Shown one piece after another: positions 7,872 through 15,653 of a stretch of DNA of 39,830 bases; position 1 is the first letter of the stretch; the number at the start of each line of letters is the position of its first letter. The notes under the pieces are model-generated. The model had not been told where the DNA came from and did no database searches. It saw nothing but the letters and a program-made list of their open reading frames with translations. Source of the stretch: Candidatus Izemoplasmatales bacterium. GTDB lineage: Bacteria > Bacillota_I > Bacilli_A > Izemoplasmatales > Hujiaoplasmataceae. The position numbers and the translations under genes were made by a program. The DNA is taken from assembly GCA_028691315.1 (NCBI GenBank), contig JAQUZN010000008.1, positions 1 to 39,830 on the forward strand, given 5' to 3'.

Positions 7872-8676
7872 CTGTATTTTCATCTTTTTTTCGGTTTTGA
7901 ATAAACCATCCAGTCGCAAAATCAGTCACAACTTTTATATCAAATAAAATTGAGTCTGCTTGGCCAACCTTAAACTTTTTCACAAGATTTGCTGTTTCAA
8001 GTGCTTTTCCTAATGAATTAAAATCTGAACTGTCATATGAGTAGTCTTGGAAAGAAACCCATTTTTCATCCATTTTTGTTCCTTGTTTTTCTGGCTTGCA
8101 GGTTTCACTTAGCACTTCAGCTAAGTGGAATGCTGTTGCATTATCGTAGGAGACTCCCATCAATAATACCTTTGCATTAAGGTCATAGAGTTTTCCTAGT
8201 GGAGAGTCAAAGCCAAAAGCGGGAGTGAGTTTATGTTTTGACGTTATGTATTTTGCATTTTTCCCTTTGGCAATAAAAGAACTTGTTGGATGATTACTGC
8301 GTTTTACACCTTTATAATTTCTAAAGCATTCAACTATTCTCCCCATTCCTCTTGTCGAGAAAGTTTGTTTATCAAACGAGGGAGTATGCTCAATTATAAT
8401 TGGAATCCAATCATCAGGAACTGGTGGATTAACCCACATGGATGGATCTGAATTATCACCAGTTTGACTAGGCATAACAAGGGCGCCATCAATTAACGCT
8501 TCTAAAAAAGCATTAATAACTGTCATCTCTTTTCCAATTACGAAACCCATACTTGAAAGCGATGAATGAAGTAATAATGTATCTTTTTCAGATATACCAT
8601 TCATCTGAAGATCATAAATAATTCTTTGTTTAGTAATCGGTTCGATTGTATCTTTGATAACTTGTTTTTCGCTCAT
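7861..8676 (-). CDS. Aminoglycoside N(3)-acetyltransferase family protein (AAC(3)/YokD-like)
   Basis: A 271-residue acetyl-CoA-dependent N-acetyltransferase of the AAC(3) fold. Visible family motifs: LLLHSSLSSMGFV near residue 35, MPSQTGDNSDPSMW near residue 90, a conserved NHPTSSF segment, and LMGVSYDNATAFHLAE near residue 170. The start is the ATG at 8676-8674, which has a GAGGTG site; an in-frame TTG five codons earlier overlaps that site. Chromosomal relatives of the YokD type often have no proven drug-modifying role, so this should not be read as a resistance call. It is monocistronic with its own terminator, upstream of the DUF2089 operon on the same strand. Confidence 0.85.
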   Translation of the reverse strand: MSEKQVIKDTIEPITKQRIIYDLQMNGISEKDTLLLHSSLSSMGFVIGKEMTVINAFLEALIDGALVMPSQTGDNSDPSMWVNPPVPDDWIPIIIEHTPSFDKQTFSTRGMGRIVECFRNYKGVKRSNHPTSSFIAKGKNAKYITSKHKLTPAFGFDSPLGKLYDLNAKVLLMGVSYDNATAFHLAEVLSETCKPEKQGTKMDEKWVSFQDYSYDSSDFNSLGKALETANLVKKFKVGQADSILFDIKVVTDFATGWFIQNRKKDENTETE

Positions 8677-8941
8677 AGGGCACCTCTTCAATTGGAAATA
8701 GTTTTTCTTATATAAAACACTTCATTGTATAGTTGAGATAATATAGTATTTTGTTTCATATAAAACGAAAAATAAATTTAGGATTTAATCATATATATAT
8801 ATTATACAAAAAGCAACCAACTAATACAAGTCCAAATCTAGGTTCATCATGTTATCCTTATGTTATACGTAATTATTTAAAATGAATACGCTTTATATTT
8901 ACGTAGTCAGTCATTTTGAGAAATCAAAAACAATTTATTTA

Positions 8942-8950
8942 TGTTATAAT
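8942..8950 (+). promoter_or_regulatory. Extended -10 promoter of the tkt-tatD operon
   Basis: TATG-T-TATAAT: an exact -10 box (8945-8950) with the TG extension at 8942-8943. No -35 at 17 bases; TTGAGA lies too far upstream (23-base spacing). The predicted leader is about 90 nt. Confidence 0.6.
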
Positions 8951-8962
8951 ATAAGAGATTTT

Positions 8963-8980
8963 ATAATACTTCCGTATTAT
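8963..8980 (+). promoter_or_regulatory. Hairpin in the transketolase leader
   Basis: Perfect 7-bp stem ATAATAC/GTATTAT with a TTCC loop shortly after the predicted start site. No T run follows closely, so it is not a plain terminator; an mRNA-stabilising 5' hairpin is possible. Confidence 0.35.
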
Positions 8981-9048
8981 GAAGGATTATTTCTATAAAA
9001 AAGGATTTATCTATATAATAACAATAGATTCAAATATAAAGGAGTAAT

Positions 9049-10995
9049 ATGGAAAAAACAGTGAACGCTATAAGGTTTTTAGGACTTGATATGATTAATG
9101 AAGCAAACAGTGGGCATCCAGGGATTGTCTTAGATGCAGCACCAGTTATATATTCACTTTTTCAATATCATTTAAATGCTTACTCAAAACAACCAAATTG
9201 GTTTAATCGTGATCGTTTCTTTTTAGCTGCAGGACATGGTTCAGCTTTACTATATTCGACACTTCATTTTGCAGGATATGACATTCCAATGGCTGAAATA
9301 AAAAGATTCAGACAACTTGGCTCACTCACTCCAGGACATCCTGAATACCGTCATACACCTGGTGTAGATGCGACAACAGGACCTTTAGGACAAGGGGTTG
9401 CAATGGCTGTCGGAAGTGCAATTGCAGAAACTTATTTACGAAACACTTTTAATAAAGACGGTCTTGAAGTTGTTAATCATTACACTTATGCATTATGTGG
9501 AGATGGTGATTTACAAGAAGGTGTTACACTTGAAGCACTTAGCCTAGCAGGTCATTTAGGATTGGATAGATTAATTATTTTATTTGATTCTAATGATGTC
9601 CAACTTGATGGACCTACCAAAAATGCAGTGTCCGAAAACATCAAAATGAAAATGGAAAGTGTTGGGTTTGACTACCAACTAGTATCAGATGCAAATGATG
9701 TTTTGGAAGTTTCTATTGCAATCGAAAAGGCTAAACAAAGCGGTAGACCTGCTTTTATAGAAATAAAAAGCATCATAGGTTTTGGATCTCCTAAACAAGG
9801 GACATCTGCAACACATGGCTCTCCAATCGGGAAAGAGAGCACATTAAAGATGAAAGAAACATTTGGTTATTTGCTTGGTGAATTTCAAGTAGATGAGTCA
9901 GCATATCAAGACATGCAAAATCGTTTTGGGGTTCGTGGAGAACGAAATTATCTTGCATGGAAATTTTATATGGAGGAATATAAAAATTTATTTCCAAATG
10001 AATATAAACAATTAACAGATATTATTGATCATAAAATTGAAGTTGATTTTGAATCACTACTAAAACAAGAATCTATTGGTTTTGTGGAAGCAACTAGAAA
10101 TTCAATTGGTAAAGTGATTCTAAAACTTTCGGAACAAATTATCTCGATGATTGGTGGTTCTGCAGACTTAACTGGATCAACTAAAGTGAAGGGAACTAAT
10201 GGTAACTTTACAAAAGATACTCCGCTTGGAAGAAATGTTAATTTTGGCGTTCGCGAGCACGCAATGGCGGCTATCGTTAATGGTATGACGCTTCATTCTT
10301 TAAAAGCATTTAGTGGCGGGTTCTTTATTTTCAGTGATTATATGAAACCTGCAATTCGCCTTGCATCGCTTATGCATATACCATCTATCTTTATTTTTAC
10401 TCATGATAGCGTTGCTGTTGGAGAAGATGGACCTACTCATGAACCAATTGAACAATTAAGCATGTTTAGAACACTACCGAATATGAACACAATTCGACCA
10501 GCGAATGCGAATGAAGTGAAACATGCGATTCGTTTTGCATTAGAGTCATCGCGTACACCTAGTACGATTGTCTTAACAAGACAGGATACTGTTATTTTAA
10601 ATGATGTGTCATATAGTGAGTTTAAACAAGGCGCATATATCGCCAAAGATTATGATGATTTTGAAGGAATTATAATTGCGACTGGTTCTGAAGTAGAACT
10701 AGCAATTAAAGCAAGTAATAAATTGTATGAACTTGGTCACAAGGTACGTGTTGTTTCAATGCCTTGTATGGAGCTATTCATCTCGCAATCACAGGTATTA
10801 CAGGAGAAGATTTTGCCTTCTTCAAAAACGAATCGTTTAGCAATTGAAATGGGATCTAGTGGTTTATGGTATCGTTTTTCAAGCAAAGTAAAAGGTATTG
10901 ATACATTTGGGGTTTCTGCTAAACCGGAAGACGTTTTATCATATTTCGGATTTACTGTCGACAATATTGTTTCATTATATCTAGGAGAAAAGTAA
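9049..10995 (+). CDS. tkt: Transketolase
   Basis: A 648-residue thiamine-diphosphate enzyme that moves two-carbon units between sugar phosphates in the non-oxidative pentose phosphate pathway. Seen: SGHPG near residue 21, AGHGSALLYS near 61, and the ThDP/metal motif starting GDGDLQEG at 151 and ending in the conserved Asn of DSND. REHAM near 402 contains the catalytic Glu that activates the cofactor. The C-terminal transketolase domain is complete. It is slightly shorter than the usual 660-670. AAAGGAG precedes the ATG. tatD follows one base after the stop, so the two are co-transcribed. In a fermenter it supplies ribose and erythrose phosphates. Confidence 0.95.
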   Translation: MEKTVNAIRFLGLDMINEANSGHPGIVLDAAPVIYSLFQYHLNAYSKQPNWFNRDRFFLAAGHGSALLYSTLHFAGYDIPMAEIKRFRQLGSLTPGHPEYRHTPGVDATTGPLGQGVAMAVGSAIAETYLRNTFNKDGLEVVNHYTYALCGDGDLQEGVTLEALSLAGHLGLDRLIILFDSNDVQLDGPTKNAVSENIKMKMESVGFDYQLVSDANDVLEVSIAIEKAKQSGRPAFIEIKSIIGFGSPKQGTSATHGSPIGKESTLKMKETFGYLLGEFQVDESAYQDMQNRFGVRGERNYLAWKFYMEEYKNLFPNEYKQLTDIIDHKIEVDFESLLKQESIGFVEATRNSIGKVILKLSEQIISMIGGSADLTGSTKVKGTNGNFTKDTPLGRNVNFGVREHAMAAIVNGMTLHSLKAFSGGFFIFSDYMKPAIRLASLMHIPSIFIFTHDSVAVGEDGPTHEPIEQLSMFRTLPNMNTIRPANANEVKHAIRFALESSRTPSTIVLTRQDTVILNDVSYSEFKQGAYIAKDYDDFEGIIIATGSEVELAIKASNKLYELGHKVRVVSMPCMELFISQSQVLQEKILPSSKTNRLAIEMGSSGLWYRFSSKVKGIDTFGVSAKPEDVLSYFGFTVDNIVSLYLGEK

Positions 10996-10996
10996 G

Positions 10997-11764
10997 ATGT
11001 TATTTGATTCACATACACATTTAAATGATGACTTATTATTTTCTAAAGTGGATGAAATTATTAAAGAAGCGATGACAGAAGATGTCTCTTATTTTCTATG
11101 TGTTGGCTATGATAAAACCTCATCTTTAAGGGCAATTGAGTTATCGGATATATATCTAAATGTATATGCGGCCATAGGTTTTCATCCTACTGAAGCGTTG
11201 AAAGTAACAGCGGATGACCTTGAATGGTTAGAATCAATGTTAAGTCACAAGAAGGTCAAAGCAATTGGAGAAATTGGATTAGATTATTATTGGGATTCAA
11301 CTTATAAAGACATTCAGCATGAGGTTTTTATCAAGCAACTTAAACTCGCTAATAAGTATCATTTACCAGTTTCAATTCATATGCGAGATGCAACAAAAGA
11401 TACATTTGATCTTATAAAGAAATATAAAGATCCTGGAATAGTAGGCGTAATGCATTGTTTTTCAGGTAGTGTTGAATCTGCTAAAGAATTTATCAAACTC
11501 AATATGATGATTTCTTTAGCTGGGCCAGTTACTTATAAGAATGCAGTAGATCCAAAACAGGTAGCTAAAGAAATTGAACTTTGTCATTTACTAATTGAGA
11601 CGGACGCACCATACCTTGCTCCTCATCCTTTTAGAGGAAAAGAAAATGTGCCAAAATATGTAAAACTAGTTGCTAAAGAAATTGCTCGTTTAAAAGAATT
11701 ATCTTATGAACAAGTGGCTTTAATAACAGCAGAAAATGCAAAAAGAGTGTTTCATATAAAGTAA
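10997..11764 (+). CDS. tatD: TatD-family metal-dependent hydrolase (DNase)
   Basis: A 255-residue TIM-barrel hydrolase, normal length for the family. Metal ligands are visible: DSHTHLND (HxH) at the N-terminus, GEIGLDYY with the bridging Glu near residue 93, HMRDA near 127, MHCFSG near 151, and ETDAPYLAP with the final Asp near 200. TatD proteins are 3'-5' exonucleases linked to DNA repair; some relatives act on other substrates. Its AGGAGA site lies inside the last codons of tkt and only one base separates the genes, so translation is probably coupled. Confidence 0.93.
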   Translation: MLFDSHTHLNDDLLFSKVDEIIKEAMTEDVSYFLCVGYDKTSSLRAIELSDIYLNVYAAIGFHPTEALKVTADDLEWLESMLSHKKVKAIGEIGLDYYWDSTYKDIQHEVFIKQLKLANKYHLPVSIHMRDATKDTFDLIKKYKDPGIVGVMHCFSGSVESAKEFIKLNMMISLAGPVTYKNAVDPKQVAKEIELCHLLIETDAPYLAPHPFRGKENVPKYVKLVAKEIARLKELSYEQVALITAENAKRVFHIK

Positions 11765-11789
11765 AAAGCAAGCCATTTGGCTTGCTTTT
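11764..11789. terminator. Bidirectional terminator between tatD and hydA
   Basis: Perfect 11-bp stem AAAAGCAAGCC/GGCTTGCTTTT with ATTT loop. Convergent genes end on both sides and the A/T-rich flanks allow it to serve both. Confidence 0.85.
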
Positions 11790-11809
11790 ATATTTAAAAT
11801 TACTGCTGA

Positions 11810-13567
11810 TTAGTAAGTTGCCATAATATTTTTTTGGCTTGATTCTTTTCTAACATTTCTTCTATGATAGTGAGTATGAAGAAGACGGTGACTAGTATGT
11901 CCAAGGGGTTCTCCTAGAAAATCTTTGTATAAAGCGATAATAGTTGGATTTTCATGAGACTTACGGATTTTCATTTCACCATCGACAGTATAAATTGCTT
12001 CTAGACGTTTTTGTCTGACAGCGATTGTTGTGCCATATGGCTGTCCGCCACCACCGATACATCCACCGGGGCATGTCATAATTTCAATGAATGCATAAGG
12101 TGAAGTTCCGTTCTTAACTTGTTCGGAAATGATTCTAGCATTTTGAAGGGTATGAGCAACAGCAACTTTTACATCAGTTCCACCTAGGTTCACGGTCGCC
12201 TCTTTAATTCCTTCTAGTCCTCTAACATCGGTAAAATTAAGGTTATCAAGAGGTTTCTTGTTAACTACTTCGTAAACAGTTCTTAAAGCGGCTTCCATAA
12301 CACCACCAGTTGCGCCAAAAATAGCGGCTGCACCTGTTGTAATACCAAATGGATTATCGAATGGAGTATCTTCTAATGATTCAAAATCAATACCCATTTG
12401 CTTAATGATTTTTCCTAATTCTCTTACTGTTAAAACAACATCGATATCTTGGTTTACGCCATCGCTTGTCATTTCAGGACGAATTGCTTCATATTTTTTT
12501 GCAGTACATGGCATAATTGATACAACATATAAATCTTCTGGTTTGATGTCAATTTTTTTTGCATAGTATGTTTTTGCAAGTGCACCGAACATCTGTTGAG
12601 GAGATTTACATGTCGATAAGTTTGGAAGAATTTCTGGATAATAAGTTTCTGCAAACGAAATCCAACCAGGGCAACAAGAAGTCATCATTGGTAATGTTCC
12701 GCCATTTGTGATTCTTTGAATTAATTCATTTCCTTCTTCAATAATGGTTAAGTCTGCAGTAAAATCAGTGTCAAATACATCATCAAAACCTAGAAGTTTT
12801 AATGCAGAAACGATTTTACCTGTAACGATTGTTCCAGCTTTTAAGCCAAGTTCTTCCCCTAAAGATACTCTTACTGCAGGGGCTACTTGAACAATTACTC
12901 GTTTTTTATCATCATTAATTGCTTTCCATACTTTATCTGTATCATCTTTTTCAAGAATGGCACCTACAGGACAAACGCTTGCGCATTGTCCACAAAATGT
13001 ACAAAATTCATCTGATAGATATCTTCCAAACGCTGGAGTGATTTGCATTGAATGTCCGCGCCCCATAATTTCTAGAACATTAACAGATTGAACAGATTTA
13101 CATACTTCAATACATCTTCCACATTTAATACAACGATTTGGATTTCTAACGATTGCAGAATTATGATCATCAATTGGTTCCATCTTTAAAACAGATGGGA
13201 ACCTAAATTCATCAATTCCAAGAATGTTGGAAAGGTTTTGAAGTTCACAACTCATATTTTTTGCGCATGCGTTACAGTTAGTGTCATGGTTCGCAAGTAT
13301 TAATTCAGTGATCGTTTTTCTAGCATTTAGAACTCGAGGTGAATTTGTTTTAATTGCCATTCCTTCTTGAACTGTTGTAGAACAAGAAGTAACTAATCCT
13401 TTTTTACCTTCAATTTCGACAACACAAACGCGACATTCGGAATTAATATGAAGTTCTGGATAGTTACATAATGTTGGAATCTTAATATTATACTGTTTTG
13501 CGGCATTTAAAATGGTTGTACCATCTTCAACCGTAACAGGTGTGTTATTTATTTTAAGATTTATCAT
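11810..13567 (-). CDS. hydA: [FeFe]-hydrogenase catalytic subunit HydA
   Basis: A 585-residue hydrogenase that reduces protons to H2 (or oxidises H2). Domains in order: a [2Fe-2S] plant-ferredoxin fold with Cys34, 45, 48 and 62; a His-Cys3 [4Fe-4S] segment (HDTNCNACAKNMSC); two [4Fe-4S] clusters (CIKCGRCIEVC, CTFCGQCASVCP); and the H-cluster domain with all three signatures, TSCCPGW near 295, MPCTAKKYE near 351 and EIMTCPGGCIGGGGQP near 495. All H-cluster cysteines are present, so it should be active if the HydEFG maturases exist elsewhere; they are not in this window. It is last in hydC-hydB-hydA, 11 bases after hydB, with an AAGGAGG site. The partner subunits indicate an NAD(H)-linked multimeric enzyme. 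Confidence 0.95.
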   Translation of the reverse strand: MINLKINNTPVTVEDGTTILNAAKQYNIKIPTLCNYPELHINSECRVCVVEIEGKKGLVTSCSTTVQEGMAIKTNSPRVLNARKTITELILANHDTNCNACAKNMSCELQNLSNILGIDEFRFPSVLKMEPIDDHNSAIVRNPNRCIKCGRCIEVCKSVQSVNVLEIMGRGHSMQITPAFGRYLSDEFCTFCGQCASVCPVGAILEKDDTDKVWKAINDDKKRVIVQVAPAVRVSLGEELGLKAGTIVTGKIVSALKLLGFDDVFDTDFTADLTIIEEGNELIQRITNGGTLPMMTSCCPGWISFAETYYPEILPNLSTCKSPQQMFGALAKTYYAKKIDIKPEDLYVVSIMPCTAKKYEAIRPEMTSDGVNQDIDVVLTVRELGKIIKQMGIDFESLEDTPFDNPFGITTGAAAIFGATGGVMEAALRTVYEVVNKKPLDNLNFTDVRGLEGIKEATVNLGGTDVKVAVAHTLQNARIISEQVKNGTSPYAFIEIMTCPGGCIGGGGQPYGTTIAVRQKRLEAIYTVDGEMKIRKSHENPTIIALYKDFLGEPLGHTSHRLLHTHYHRRNVRKESSQKNIMATY

Positions 13568-13578
13568 AGGGCGCCTCC

Positions 13579-14838
13579 TTAAAGATTTACTGGATGGTCA
13601 ATCCGGTCGAGGAATTCATCACGGAAATAACGAAGTGATGAAATAATCGATGTAGGAGAGGTTTGACCAAGTCCACAAAGTGAAGTTTGATGCATCACTC
13701 TGGCGAGTGATTCAAGAGAATCTAAATCTTTTGTCGTCGCTTCTTTGTTGATGAATTTCTTTAATATGATTGATAGTTGAACGTGACCTTCTCTACATGG
13801 AACACATTTTCCGCAAGATTCATGTTCAAAGAAATGAACCGTTTTTAATAAAATATCAAAAAGATCAAATCTGTCATCCATAACGATAATTGCGCCTGCT
13901 CCAGTCTTAGATTCAAACTCTTCAAAGCGCTCGTAGTCGATAATCATATCTAACATATATTCAGGAATGATTGGGCCGCATGATCCTCCAAGTTGTACCA
14001 TCTTGATTTTACGATCATTTTTAACTCCGCCGCCAAAATCGTTGATGACATCGCGAATTGGTACACCAAAAGGTATTTCGAATACACCTTTGATTTTCGT
14101 ATTTCCTGATAAACAAATTAATTTTGTGCCAGTAGAAGAAACTGTTCCTACTTTCGCAAACTCTTTACCAGTTATATTGATAATAACTGGAATGTTTGCG
14201 AATGTTTCTACATTGTTTATTAATGTTGGCTGAGAAAAAACACCTTTTGATGTTGGGAATGGTGGTTTAACTCTAGTTCTTCCTGGTTTTCCTTCGATTG
14301 ATTCAATTAATGCAAATTCTTCTCCGCATACATAAGAACCAGCACCGCTTCGAATTTGAATATCAAAATTGAAGTTTTTCCCAAGAATTTTATTGCCTAA
14401 GAAGTTATTAAGTTTAGCCTCTTCAATAGCGTTTTTCATAATTCGTATTGCTTCTTGATATTCACCTCGAATATAAACGAAGCCCAAAGTTGCACCAGTT
14501 GCATAAGCAACAATCGTCATTCCTTCAATTACTTGGAATGGATCATTTTCTAATAAAGTTCTATCTTTGAAGTTTCCTGGTTCACCTTCATCAGCATTAC
14601 AGATGATGTATTTAGGAATATTGGTTTCTTTGGCAAGTCCCATCATTTTTAGATGAGTTGGAAAACCAGCTCCTCCACGTCCGCGAAGCTTAGAAGTTTG
14701 TACTTCTTCAATCACGGTAATTTTTTCCATTTTAACTGCTTTTTTTAGTGCAGTATAACCGTCAGTTTTAATAAAGTCCGCAATCGACATTGGATTGACT
14801 TTTCCAAATCGTTTGGATATGACTTTCATTTCCATCAT
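13579..14838 (-). CDS. hydB: NADH-linked hydrogenase flavoprotein subunit HydB (NuoF-like)
   Basis: A 419-residue NuoF-type subunit that binds FMN and NADH and one [4Fe-4S] cluster. Seen: GRGGAGFPTHLKM near 53, NADEGEPGNFKDR, SGAGSYVCGEEFALIESIEG and the cluster ligands ESCGKCVPCREG near 340. It is shorter than HydB of the well-studied Thermotoga enzyme, which carries an extra N-terminal [2Fe-2S] and a C-terminal bis-[4Fe-4S] domain; this copy has only the complex I-like core. Its start overlaps the hydC stop by 4 bases. Whether the enzyme bifurcates electrons between NADH and ferredoxin cannot be told from sequence alone. Confidence 0.93.
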   Translation of the reverse strand: MMEMKVISKRFGKVNPMSIADFIKTDGYTALKKAVKMEKITVIEEVQTSKLRGRGGAGFPTHLKMMGLAKETNIPKYIICNADEGEPGNFKDRTLLENDPFQVIEGMTIVAYATGATLGFVYIRGEYQEAIRIMKNAIEEAKLNNFLGNKILGKNFNFDIQIRSGAGSYVCGEEFALIESIEGKPGRTRVKPPFPTSKGVFSQPTLINNVETFANIPVIINITGKEFAKVGTVSSTGTKLICLSGNTKIKGVFEIPFGVPIRDVINDFGGGVKNDRKIKMVQLGGSCGPIIPEYMLDMIIDYERFEEFESKTGAGAIIVMDDRFDLFDILLKTVHFFEHESCGKCVPCREGHVQLSIILKKFINKEATTKDLDSLESLARVMHQTSLCGLGQTSPTSIISSLRYFRDEFLDRIDHPVNL

Positions 14839-15296
14839 TGCATGTACACTCTGTATTCCGCTAAAATAGCTTTGATTTTGTTGAGAGTGAGATTTGTATA
14901 TGTCTTATCATCAATTCTCATAGCAGGTGCTTGGTCGCACTGGCCAATACAACTTGTGTATTGTAGTGTAAACTGACCATTTTCAGTGGTTTCATTTACT
15001 TTAATACCAAGTTCTTTTTCTAAAATCTTTACTACATTAATATCAGAAGCAACATGACAAGGAACTCCTTGACAGACTTGAATGATGTGTTTTCCTTTTT
15101 GGTCTACACGGAAAAAAGTATAGAACGATATAACGCTACATACTTTGGCTTCTGATAAATTTAAGTATTCTGCAATAGTTTTAATTTCTTCGTTAGAAAT
15201 TAAATGATTATTTTTTGCAGTTTGAAACTCAAGAAGAATTTCAATTAAACTTTCTTCTTTTTGTGGATACTTATCAAGTATCTTTTCTAATAACAT
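14835..15296 (-). CDS. hydC: NADH-linked hydrogenase subunit HydC (NuoE-like)
   Basis: A 153-residue thioredoxin-like [2Fe-2S] subunit. The four cluster cysteines are in the NuoE pattern CQGVPC (C-x4-C) and, about 36 residues later, CIGQC (C-x3-C). The N-terminal helical part (SEAKVCSVISFYTFF) is also typical. It passes electrons between the flavoprotein and the catalytic subunit. It is the first gene of the operon, with an AAGGAGG site before the ATG, and is preceded by an unusually long leader. Confidence 0.93.
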   Translation of the reverse strand: MLLEKILDKYPQKEESLIEILLEFQTAKNNHLISNEEIKTIAEYLNLSEAKVCSVISFYTFFRVDQKGKHIIQVCQGVPCHVASDINVVKILEKELGIKVNETTENGQFTLQYTSCIGQCDQAPAMRIDDKTYTNLTLNKIKAILAEYRVYMQ

Positions 15297-15533
15297 ATGG
15301 TCCTCCTTTAGACAAAAAAATAGTGATTTGGAAAGGATGGTACCCTAGTTGTGTTTTTCTAAGCTGCACGCAAATGTAAAATAATATTTTAAGTATCGTC
15401 TTTGGGTATTATCCTAACTAAATCCTGGATTAATACGGGTTTGTAAGCAATCTCCGATTAAAAAAATAAATTGATGCTTTTGGACGATTTTCAGTAAAAA
15501 ATTTACCTCCTCTTATAAATACTTGTAAACTCT
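15297..15533 (-). promoter_or_regulatory. Long, potentially structured 5' leader of hydCBA
   Basis: About 237 nt of untranslated RNA between the predicted start and the hydC ATG, with no ORF of note. Visible structure on the minus strand: a 9-bp hairpin with one bulge, GTATTAATCC (15435-15426) with GGATAATAC (15413-15405); near the 5' end TTTAC (15529-15525) and TTTAC (15498-15494) compete for the same GTAAA (15506-15502); outer arms TGGAC (15540-15536) and GTCCA (15485-15481) could close the domain. A perfect AAGAGGAGG at 15514-15506 has no start codon after it. It matches no riboswitch consensus I know. Regulatory role inferred. Confidence 0.4.
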
Positions 15534-15539
15534 AAGTCC

Positions 15540-15568
15540 ATTAAAGATTCCAATTAACAATGTGTCAA
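15540..15568 (-). promoter_or_regulatory. Promoter of hydCBA
   Basis: On the minus strand TTGACA (15568-15563), 17-base spacer, TTTAAT (15545-15540). Confidence 0.6.
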
Positions 15569-15597
15569 TGCTTAATATCGTTTTTTTTAGGTCGTTG

Positions 15598-15626
15598 TTG
15601 TAAAAAAGCGGTTTTTTTGGTAAAAT
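15598..15626 (+). promoter_or_regulatory. Promoter of ychF
   Basis: TTGTAA (15598-15603), 17-base spacer, TAAAAT (15621-15626), 27 bases before the ATG. It is divergent from the hyd promoter, about 30 bases away. Confidence 0.65.
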
Positions 15627-15653
15627 AGAGTAGAACTAATAGGAGTTGAAATC

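Larger units (their letters stand above)
8677..9048. other. AT-rich intergenic region between divergent AAC(3)-family and transketolase genes
   Basis: 372 bases without a gene. It contains a run of alternating AT (about 8789-8802), a distant inverted pair TACGTAA (8866-8872)/TTACGTA (8899-8905), the transketolase promoter at 8942 and a leader hairpin at 8963-8980. I see no RNA gene and no clear promoter for the minus-strand gene. Confidence 0.6.

Noticed and set aside
7767-7919. 51-residue N-terminal extension of the DUF2089 protein
   Set aside because: It crosses the preceding gene's stop and terminator; the ATG at 7766 with GAGGAGG gives the family start.
8789-8802. Alternating AT run as a repeat or origin element
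   Set aside because: Too short and in very AT-rich intergenic DNA; no DnaA boxes or iterons seen around it.
15301-15360. T-box-like sequence (GGGTACC followed by ATCCTTTCC on the minus strand) before hydC
   Set aside because: The T-box core needs GGGTGGNACCGCG; the TGG that binds the tRNA end is missing, and no terminator or specifier stem is visible.
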